A DNA stretch of 21,432 nt from a virus: IMG/VR virus record IMGVR_UViG_3300010883_027071, positions 1 to 21,432 of that record; one strand, written 5' to 3'. Position 1 is the stretch's first letter. Each line of letters begins with the position of its first letter. The notes beneath the pieces were generated by a model. That model worked only from the letters and a program-made list of their open reading frames with translations, was not told the DNA's origin and searched no databases. Shown one piece after another: positions 15,210 to 21,432 of the stretch. A program made the position numbers and the translations under genes.

Positions 15210-15238
15210 ATGAACATGTCTACAAAATAGTTTATAGT
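15210..15238 (+). promoter_or_regulatory. Possible promoter for the recA-exonuclease-helicase-nrdJ-iscU unit
   Basis: ATGAAC (15210-15215), a 17-base spacer and TATAGT (15233-15238) lie just after the terminator and before recA. The -35 matches consensus at three of six bases, so it is weaker than the other two, but it has the same spacing and shares TGAACAT with the gp32 promoter. A terminator followed by a long operon requires a promoter here. Confidence 0.45.
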
Positions 15239-15245
15239 TCAGCAT

Positions 15246-15250
15246 GGAGG
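15246..15250 (+). promoter_or_regulatory. Ribosome binding site fixing the recA start
   Basis: GGAGG is 6 bases before ATG 15257. The open frame extends upstream to 15179, inside the terminator stem, so those upstream codons are not used. Confidence 0.85.
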
Positions 15251-15256
15251 CCTTAT

Positions 15257-16441
15257 ATGGCAAAACAAAATCCAAGTGGCGACGATTTTACCGCTGATTT
15301 AATCAAATCTCTTAATAAAGAACATGGTTCTAGAGTTGCATATAACCTCGAAACTGATGAATCACCCACTCATGTAAAGCGCTGGATTGGAACTGGGTCT
15401 CAGCAGCTAGACTATATTTGTTCAAACCGTCGTGACGGCGGGCTGCCAGAAGGCCGTATCGTTGAGATTTTTGGACCTCCATCTATTGGAAAATCCCATA
15501 TTGCGATTCAAATTGCTAGAACTACCCAAGGCATGGGTGGAATTGTTGTTTATATCGATACTGAAAATGCTACTAGTGTAGAAAACTTACAGTTACTCGG
15601 AGTTAATATTTCTAAGCGTTTTGTATATGTTGATACTCACTGCACTGAAGAAGTGCTGTCTATTGCTGAGTCGACAATTATGAAAGCTAGAGCAATGGAT
15701 AAAGATGTTCCCATTACAATTATTTGGGATTCGGTGGCAGCTTCTTCTCCAAAGGCTGAACTCAATGGAACTTATGAACAGAACTCTATCGGGCTTCAAG
15801 CGAGAGCAATTTCAAAAGGAATGAGAAAAATTACCGGAGTGATTGGTGAGAGCAACACACTTTTTGTAATTTTAAATCAAACTAGAACTAAAATTGGAGT
15901 GATGTTTGGAGATCCAACAACTACCCCTGGGGGGAAAGCAATTCCATTCCATGCATCTGTTAGAATTAAGCTTGGAGCTGGCCAGCATATTAAGAACAAA
16001 GACAAAGAAGTTATCGGTATCCACGTCTCGGCGAAGACAATCAAAAATAAAGTGGCAGCCCCATTTCGATCTTGTAATTTTGAGATTCATTTTGGCAAGG
16101 GAGTCTATGAGCATGAACAAGTATTTGATTTACTTAGAAAGCATGGCCCTGTAGTAATTAATGACTCACGAGAAATTGAAATTTCTGGAACTGGAGCATG
16201 GAAGAAGCTTACTGTGGTTAACACTACTACTGGCGAACAGCTGATAGAAAAGAAATTTTATAAAGCAGATTTTAATGATGTTTGGCGTGATCCAGAGTTT
16301 AAATCCTATGTTGATGATCTACTTGAAGCTGCTATGATAAAGAAAATCGAAAGTTCAGATTTAGATCTAGATATAGAATCTTATGAAGAAGTCCGTGCAC
16401 TGGCAATGGAAATGGAACTAGATACAGGCGTGGAGGACTAG
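15257..16441 (+). CDS. recA: RecA-type recombinase (phage UvsX equivalent)
   Basis: This is a 394-aa ATPase that forms filaments on single-stranded DNA and catalyses strand exchange in recombination-dependent replication and repair. Walker A is GPPSIGKS at 73-80; YIDTEN near 103 carries the catalytic Glu; Walker B ends in IIWDS with Asp158. The stretch NQTRTKIGVMFGDPTTTPGG matches bacterial RecA ([20 protein letters not shown], from memory) and covers the L2 DNA-binding region. It resembles bacterial RecA more than T4 UvsX. The N-terminal region and the acidic, longer C-terminal tail differ from E. coli RecA (352 aa). Its TAG stop directly abuts the TTG start of the exonuclease gene, so translation is coupled. 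Confidence 0.9.
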   Translation: MAKQNPSGDDFTADLIKSLNKEHGSRVAYNLETDESPTHVKRWIGTGSQQLDYICSNRRDGGLPEGRIVEIFGPPSIGKSHIAIQIARTTQGMGGIVVYIDTENATSVENLQLLGVNISKRFVYVDTHCTEEVLSIAESTIMKARAMDKDVPITIIWDSVAASSPKAELNGTYEQNSIGLQARAISKGMRKITGVIGESNTLFVILNQTRTKIGVMFGDPTTTPGGKAIPFHASVRIKLGAGQHIKNKDKEVIGIHVSAKTIKNKVAAPFRSCNFEIHFGKGVYEHEQVFDLLRKHGPVVINDSREIEISGTGAWKKLTVVNTTTGEQLIEKKFYKADFNDVWRDPEFKSYVDDLLEAAMIKKIESSDLDLDIESYEEVRALAMEMELDTGVED

Positions 16442-17395
16442 TTGTCTTCAAACATCATATTGATCGATGCCCTTAATTTTTTTATGCGGCATTTCGCAGC
16501 CAACCCAAGTGTCAGCGATAACGGCCTCCACATCGGTGGTTCCGTCGGATTTCTTAAGGGAGTCCAACTTTTAATAGATAATTTTCATCCTGAAAAACTT
16601 TATGTTATTTGGGAGGGCGGCGGTTCGGCCCGTCGACGTAGCATATATAAAGGATATAAGTCTGGTAGACGACCAGTAAAGCTGAACCGATTTTATGAAG
16701 CAGATATTCCTGACACTGTTGGCAATAGGAATTATCAAATTAACTTGACAACTAAATTGCTAGGACTTTCTGGGATCCCCCAATTATATGTTTCAGATTG
16801 TGAAGCAGATGATGTGATTGGATATCTTTCTAAAAATAAACTTAAAAATGAAAATCTGATAATTGTCTCTTCAGACAAAGATTATTACCAGCTTTTAGAA
16901 AAAAATCGCGTAAAAATTTGGTCTCCTGGCCAGAAGAAAATATTAACCACAGAATCAGTTAGGGAAAGATTTGGAATACCTGCAGAAAATTTTTGTGTGG
17001 CTAGATGCTTTTGTGGAGATGGTTCTGATGGTCTGCCAGGGATAAAAGGTGCTGGTTTCCGCACCCTAAGTAAACGCTTTCCAGAACTAACAAAAGAAGA
17101 ATTTGTTAGCGTGGAAGAGATAATTAATATAAGCCGAAAACGATCCGAAGAATCTAAAGTGAAATTATATCATCAGGTTGTAGCTGATAGTGAAATACCG
17201 ACTATGAATTGGAAGCTCATGAATCTAGACGCAGTAAATTTATCCCCATATCAGGTTGAAAAAATTAACTATAAAATTGATACACCAGATAGAAAGATGA
17301 ATAAAATTAATTTCATGAGAATTTTAATAAGAGAAGGCGTCAAAGTTTTTGACGCAGACAAATTTTTTATGACCGCAAGATCAATTTTTAATTAA
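16442..17395 (+). CDS. 5'-3' exonuclease, FEN/T4 RNase H family
   Basis: This is a 317-aa structure-specific nuclease, expected to remove RNA primers and flaps on the lagging strand. Conserved metal-binding sites are all present: Asp9 (IILIDALN), the arch region RRRSIYKGYKSGR (66-76), DCEADD at 119-124, SSDKD at 143-147, and the helix-hairpin-helix GDGSDGLPGIKGAG at 192-205. The start is TTG, rare but well supported: GGAGG at 16432-16436 is 5 bases upstream, the recA stop immediately precedes it, and the protein begins in the family way. It lies between recA and the helicase gene. Because the polymerase lacks its own 5' nuclease, this enzyme may be needed for Okazaki-fragment processing. Confidence 0.9.
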   Translation: MSSNIILIDALNFFMRHFAANPSVSDNGLHIGGSVGFLKGVQLLIDNFHPEKLYVIWEGGGSARRRSIYKGYKSGRRPVKLNRFYEADIPDTVGNRNYQINLTTKLLGLSGIPQLYVSDCEADDVIGYLSKNKLKNENLIIVSSDKDYYQLLEKNRVKIWSPGQKKILTTESVRERFGIPAENFCVARCFCGDGSDGLPGIKGAGFRTLSKRFPELTKEEFVSVEEIINISRKRSEESKVKLYHQVVADSEIPTMNWKLMNLDAVNLSPYQVEKINYKIDTPDRKMNKINFMRILIREGVKVFDADKFFMTARSIFN

Positions 17396-17406
17396 GGGAG
17401 AGATAC

Positions 17407-18816
17407 ATGGCAGAAGTAGCTTACGACTATGAGCTCGCGCCCAAACCAGGACAAGCTTGGTTTGGGCAGTATGGAAAGCATTTTCAAGAGAAGATTTTTC
17501 AAGCTTTAATTTCAGATAATAGGTTTGCAGCCCAAATGGTAGAAGTTATGCATCCCGATTTCTTTGAAGTAAAGTACTTGCAGTATTTATGCGAGAAATA
17601 TTTTTCTTATCAAATAAAATATCGATCTTTTCCAAGCTTAAAGCTCTTGGTTTCTATCGTAAGAGATGATTTAGTAGACGATTCTACTCTTCTTCTTCGT
17701 GAACAAGTTGTAGAATTTTTGCACAGGCTCAAGTCTAATCCAGACCTCGGAGATCAAAATTATGTTAAAGAAAAGTCTTTAGATTTTTGTCGAACTCAGG
17801 CTTTTAAAGAAGCACTAGAGCAATCTGTTGAATTAATAGCAACTGAAAAATTTGAGTCAGTTTTAGGGCTTATGAAATCTGCAGTTTCGATGGGAATGGC
17901 AAATACTACTGGGCATGATTTCTTTGGCGACATGGATGCTCGCTTTAAAAAGTCTAGCCGCGTTGTAGTGCCGACTGGAATTCCCCGCCTTGATGCCCAC
18001 GATATTTTTCGCGGTGGCCTTGGAAAGGGAGAGATTGGAGTTATTACAGCTAATACTGGCGTCGGGAAATCTCACTGGCTAGTCCAAATGGGCGCAAACG
18101 CTATGCTTTCTGGTCGAAACGTGGTGCACTATACTTTTGAACTTTCAGAAGAGAACGTGGGAATTAGATATGATTCTTATTTGACAAATATTCCTAGCAA
18201 CGAAATAGTCGGTAGGAAAAAAGAAGTAAAAGAATTTTATAAAGATGGAAAGAAAATGGGCCGTCTTTTTATCAAAGAATATCCCACTGGATCTGCTAGC
18301 ATCGTAACGCTAAGGAACCACCTCGATAAATTACTTTTAAAAGACTTTAAGCCTCATGTAATCATTGTGGATTATGCAGATATTATGAGATCAACGAGAT
18401 CTTTTGATTCTTTGAGACATGAATTAAAACTCGTGTATGAAGAATTGAGAAATATGGCGATGGAAATGAATATTCCTATATGGACGGCATCTCAAGCAAA
18501 TCGCGATTCAGCAAATTCTGATATTGTTGGCTTGGAGAATATGGCAGAAGCATATGCAAAAGCTATGGTAGCAGATGTCGTTGTTTCTATATCAAGAAAA
18601 TCTACGGAAAAGGCTGGCGGAACTGGGAGGCTTTATATTGCTAAAAATAGAGCTGGAAGAGATGGGCTTTTGTTTCCAATTTCAATCGACACTGCGTGTT
18701 CGAAATTTAGTATCTTGGACGAGGACCACCTCACCCTCAATGAAGCGCTCCACGAAGATGAAAATGATATGAAATCTAAGCTAAGAGAAAAGTGGAAAGA
18801 TGTAAGGGGATTGTAA
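17407..18816 (+). CDS. dnaB: Replicative DNA helicase, DnaB/T4 gp41 type
   Basis: This is a 469-aa hexameric helicase that unwinds the fork 5' to 3' on the lagging strand. The N-terminal ~110 residues look like the DnaB N-domain helices (FQEKIFQALISDNRFAAQM, HPDFFEVKYLQYL). Walker A is ANTGVGKS at 215-222 with Lys221; Walker B is IIVDYAD with Asp322; SQANRDSA matches the DnaB SQ.NR motif; KNRAGRDG near the end fits the arginine-finger region. Ribosome site GGGAG lies 8 bases ahead of the ATG. No primase gene is visible, so primase is expected elsewhere. The last codon shares TAATG with the nrdJ start. Confidence 0.9.
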   Translation: MAEVAYDYELAPKPGQAWFGQYGKHFQEKIFQALISDNRFAAQMVEVMHPDFFEVKYLQYLCEKYFSYQIKYRSFPSLKLLVSIVRDDLVDDSTLLLREQVVEFLHRLKSNPDLGDQNYVKEKSLDFCRTQAFKEALEQSVELIATEKFESVLGLMKSAVSMGMANTTGHDFFGDMDARFKKSSRVVVPTGIPRLDAHDIFRGGLGKGEIGVITANTGVGKSHWLVQMGANAMLSGRNVVHYTFELSEENVGIRYDSYLTNIPSNEIVGRKKEVKEFYKDGKKMGRLFIKEYPTGSASIVTLRNHLDKLLLKDFKPHVIIVDYADIMRSTRSFDSLRHELKLVYEELRNMAMEMNIPIWTASQANRDSANSDIVGLENMAEAYAKAMVADVVVSISRKSTEKAGGTGRLYIAKNRAGRDGLLFPISIDTACSKFSILDEDHLTLNEALHEDENDMKSKLREKWKDVRGL

Positions 18817-21254
18817 TGGCTATGACTTGGTCGTATGATGAAGTTTTAAAAGAGACGCAAGATTATTTTAACGGTGATGATTTGGCTGCGTCCGCCGTTG
18901 TGGGAAAATACTTGCTTAAGGATCGAGACAACAACTTTATAGAAAAAACTCCAGACGATCTGCACCGTAGATTAGCAGCTGAATTCGCTAGAATTGAAAA
19001 TAAATTTGAAAAAAATGCGATGTCAGAAGAAGAAATATATTCTCTTTTGAAAAATTTTGACTATGTGATACCCCAGGGTTCTCCCATGTATGGGATAGGC
19101 AACAATTACGCAGTAGTTAGTCTGTCTAATTGCGTTGTCGTAGATTCTCCATCTGATGATGTAAGTTCTATTATGAACCAGGGAAAGGATTTAGCTAATC
19201 TTTTTAAAAGAAGATGCGGCGTTGGCATCGATATTTCCACCCTTCGACCAGATGGAACCTCAGTTTCTAATAGCGCTGGAAGTACTACTGGAGCTTGGAG
19301 TTTTGCAGATTTTTATAGCTACATATGTCGGATGATTGGCCAGAATGGTCGACGTGGTGCGCTTATGATTACTCTTGACATTCGTCATCCAGACATTGAA
19401 AAATTCATTACAATGAAGCACGATCTTTCCAAAGTGACTGGAGCAAATGTTTCTGTAAAAATAAACGATGATTTCATGCGAGCTGTTGAAAATAAACAAT
19501 CGTTTAAGTTGCAGTTTCCTGTAGAGTCTAATAACCCAACAGTTGTTAAAGAAATAGATGCTGAAGCACTTTGGAGTCTCATTATTGAAAGCGCAACTGC
19601 CACTGCAGAGCCGGGTCTTATGATGTGGGATACTATTCTTCGAGAATTACCAGCGCATGAATATGCAGATGTTGGATTTAATACTACGACTACCAATCCA
19701 TGCGGAGAAATCCCGCTTAGCCCTTATGATTCATGCAGGCTTATTGCCATTAATCTGGTAAATTTTGTAAGTGATCCATATACCAAAAATTCTAAATTTG
19801 ATTTAGAAAGATTTAAGAATACAGTTTCCAGCTCCATGCGTCTCAGCGATGATTTAGTTGAGCTTGAAATTGAAAAGCTTTATACGATTCTGGAAAAAGT
19901 GGACACTGAAGACGAAAAGATTCTTTGGACTAAACTTTTAGATGCTTGCGCCACTGGTCGGAGAACAGGCTTAGGAACCCTCGGCCTCGCAGATACTCTC
20001 TGCAGACTTGGAGTTAAATATGGCTCTAAAAAGTCTGTTGAAATAGTTGATAAAATTTATGATGCTTTCAAGTGCGCAGCATATCAAGAAAGCGTAAATT
20101 TAGCAAAAGAGCGCGGCCCATTCCATGCATTTAACTGGGAGAAAGAAAAGAACAACGCTTTCATCTGCAGATTACCCCATGATTTAAAAAAAGAGATGGC
20201 TACTGTCGGCAGACGCAATATTTCTATTCTTACTAATGCTCCTACAGGTACGTGCTCTATCGCAGCGCAAACATCAAGCGGGATAGAGCCTATTTTTAGG
20301 CTTGGTTACACGAGAAGAAAAAAGATAAATTACAGTGATTCCGAAGCAAGAGTTGATTTTATCGACGATCTTGGAGATAAGTGGCAAGAATTTGAGGTGT
20401 ATCACCATGAAATTAAAAATTATTGGGCAATTCGTGGAAAAAGTGAAATTGAAGATTTGCCAAAATATTTTATAACTTCAGACCAGATAGACTGGAACGG
20501 TAGAATCAATGTCCAAGCTGCGATTCAACGGCACGTGGACCATTCAATAAGCTCCACTATTAATTTGCCAAAAGGGACGAAGCCAGAGGTAGTAGGCCAG
20601 CTCTATATGGACGCTTGGCGAGCTGGATTGAAAGGGGTTACTATTTATGTCGATGGTTCTCGCTCTGGAGTTTTAGTAACTAAAGATAAGAAATCAAATA
20701 ACGGCGATGCTGCCCAACACGCTCAGAAACGACCGGAGATTTTAGATTGTGAAATCTATCAAACTACTATAAAGGGAGAAGGTTGGACAATCTTGGTGGG
20801 AGTAATCGATAATGTCGCTTATGAAGTTTTTGGAGGTCTTTCTGAATATGTAGAAATTCCAAAAAGGTATACTCAAGGCAAAATTCAAAAGCGCCCCAGA
20901 AAGTCAATGGCTAATAAGTATGATTTAATCGTTGGTGGCGATGGCGAAGAATTTGTGATCAAGGACATAGTCAAAGTTTTTGACAACCCTAACCACACAT
21001 CTTTTACAAGGACAATTTCTTTAGCGCTTCGGCATAAAGTTCCACTGCAGTTTTTAGTAGAGCAGCTTCAGAAAGACAAAGATGCTGATTTATTCTCTTT
21101 TTCTAAAGTGGTGGCCAGATGTTTGAAAAAGCATATTGAAGATGGCACTAAAGTCAGCAATGGCATTTTAAACTGCTCTTGCGATTCTCCAGACATTGTT
21201 TATCAAGAAGGTTGTGCGACTTGTTTAAACTGCGGACATGCAAAATGCGGGTAA
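18816..21254 (+). CDS. nrdJ: Class II (adenosylcobalamin-dependent) ribonucleotide reductase
   Basis: This is an 812-aa enzyme that reduces ribonucleotides to deoxyribonucleotides with a B12-derived radical. The start is the ATG in TAATG, overlapping the helicase stop, with AAGGGGA at 18804-18810; an ATG two codons later is possible. Motifs: SLSNC with Cys106; NPCGE with Asn294, Cys296 (radical cysteine) and Glu298; PYDSC with Cys307; NAPTGTCSIAAQTSSGIEP. The 11-residue gap between Cys296 and Cys307 equals that in Thermotoga NrdJ. The C-terminus has the NrdJ-type domain (ILDCEIYQTTIKGEGWTI) and a redox/zinc-like tail, CATCLNCGHAKCG, preceded by CSC where the family usually has CxxCG. No N-terminal ATP cone is seen, so overall-activity control may be absent. 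It implies a host that makes or imports cobalamin. Class I (NrdA) is excluded by the single-chain form and these motifs. Confidence 0.93.
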   Translation: MAMTWSYDEVLKETQDYFNGDDLAASAVVGKYLLKDRDNNFIEKTPDDLHRRLAAEFARIENKFEKNAMSEEEIYSLLKNFDYVIPQGSPMYGIGNNYAVVSLSNCVVVDSPSDDVSSIMNQGKDLANLFKRRCGVGIDISTLRPDGTSVSNSAGSTTGAWSFADFYSYICRMIGQNGRRGALMITLDIRHPDIEKFITMKHDLSKVTGANVSVKINDDFMRAVENKQSFKLQFPVESNNPTVVKEIDAEALWSLIIESATATAEPGLMMWDTILRELPAHEYADVGFNTTTTNPCGEIPLSPYDSCRLIAINLVNFVSDPYTKNSKFDLERFKNTVSSSMRLSDDLVELEIEKLYTILEKVDTEDEKILWTKLLDACATGRRTGLGTLGLADTLCRLGVKYGSKKSVEIVDKIYDAFKCAAYQESVNLAKERGPFHAFNWEKEKNNAFICRLPHDLKKEMATVGRRNISILTNAPTGTCSIAAQTSSGIEPIFRLGYTRRKKINYSDSEARVDFIDDLGDKWQEFEVYHHEIKNYWAIRGKSEIEDLPKYFITSDQIDWNGRINVQAAIQRHVDHSISSTINLPKGTKPEVVGQLYMDAWRAGLKGVTIYVDGSRSGVLVTKDKKSNNGDAAQHAQKRPEILDCEIYQTTIKGEGWTILVGVIDNVAYEVFGGLSEYVEIPKRYTQGKIQKRPRKSMANKYDLIVGGDGEEFVIKDIVKVFDNPNHTSFTRTISLALRHKVPLQFLVEQLQKDKDADLFSFSKVVARCLKKHIEDGTKVSNGILNCSCDSPDIVYQEGCATCLNCGHAKCG

Positions 21255-21280
21255 TACTTAACTAAAAGAAAGGAAGTTAT

Positions 21281-21432
21281 ATGGCATATTCACAAAAAAC
21301 TATAGATCATTTTGAAAATCCACGGAACATGGGATCGTTAGAAAAAACAGACCCAACCGTAGGAACTGGAATTGTAGGAGCGCCTGCTTGCGGTGACGTA
21401 ATGAAGCTTCAATTAAAGATCAGCGATTTGGG
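21281..21432 (+). CDS. iscU: Iron-sulfur cluster scaffold IscU, 3' end outside window
   Basis: The first 50 complete codons and the start of one more are present. The ATG follows the ribosome site AAAGGAAG, 26 bases after nrdJ, with no promoter between, so it is read from the same operon. The start MAYSQKTIDHFENPRNMG, then GIVGAPACGDVMKLQLK, matches E. coli IscU (MAYSEKVIDHYENPRN, GAPACGDVMKLQ, from memory) almost residue for residue. Cys37 and Asp39 of the active site are present; the two further cluster cysteines lie beyond the edge. IscU accepts sulfur from IscS and iron to build [2Fe-2S] clusters. No partner (IscS, HscAB, ferredoxin) is visible. It is a proteobacterial-type host-derived gene and probably an auxiliary metabolic gene of the phage. 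Confidence 0.95.
   Translation, partial: MAYSQKTIDHFENPRNMGSLEKTDPTVGTGIVGAPACGDVMKLQLKISDL

Noticed and set aside
15179-15256. Upstream extension of RecA
   Set aside because: The extension starts inside the terminator stem; ATG 15257 has a proper GGAGG at the right distance.
15123-15256. tRNA gene in the gp32-recA gap
   Set aside because: The stem-loops do not form an acceptor/anticodon/TPsiC arrangement; they fit terminator structure.
1-21432. Prophage or bacterial tail device rather than phage
   Set aside because: No integrase, attachment site or host flank is visible, and replication genes follow the tail genes directly. iscU alone is host-like but is operon-linked to phage genes.

Overview
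The window is a contiguous piece of a large tailed-phage genome, most likely a contractile-tailed (myovirus-type) phage. Every supported gene is on the + strand, and genes are packed with gaps of 0 to about 130 bases. The evidence is a run of tail and baseplate genes followed by a phage replication set: a family A DNA polymerase, a T4 gp32-like single-strand binding protein, a RecA-type recombinase, a FEN-like 5'-3' exonuclease and a DnaB-type helicase. These are followed by a class II (adenosylcobalamin) ribonucleotide reductase and the start of an iscU gene. The IscU N-terminus is strongly proteobacterial in character, which suggests a proteobacterial host. Gene content (Leu-type PolA, class II RNR, iscU) is reminiscent of marine virioplankton, but that is inference.

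Layout. Positions 1-11378 are the structural module. It holds a very large tape-measure-like protein (open at the left edge, with several hydrophobic segments and a 72-residue tandem repeat), a 103-aa lysine-rich protein, a 1138-aa baseplate/tail-like protein with two hydrophobic segments, a 98-aa LysM-like protein, and a 985-aa hub-like protein. Tape measure, then LysM protein, then hub is the usual order in contractile tails. Positions 11379-14185 form a second transcription unit with a minimal polymerase and four small genes (two lysine/acid-rich proteins, a lipoprotein and a 147-aa protein with a possible internal duplication). Positions 14186-15199 are a single-gene unit for the gp32-like protein, with its own promoter and a strong intrinsic terminator. 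From 15200 to the right edge, recA, 5'-3' exonuclease, helicase, nrdJ and iscU are tightly coupled as one operon.

The three intergenic gaps that begin these downstream units (before the polymerase, gp32 and recA) each contain a plausible sigma70-like promoter with an exact 17-base spacer and a related -35 sequence. The replication proteins would form a T4-like replisome and recombination core, with nrdJ supplying deoxynucleotides. The role of iscU (iron-sulfur cluster scaffold) is not explained by any visible neighbour and is the most unusual item here. No tRNA, CRISPR array, insertion sequence or integrase was seen, and no stretch longer than 300 bases lacks a gene.
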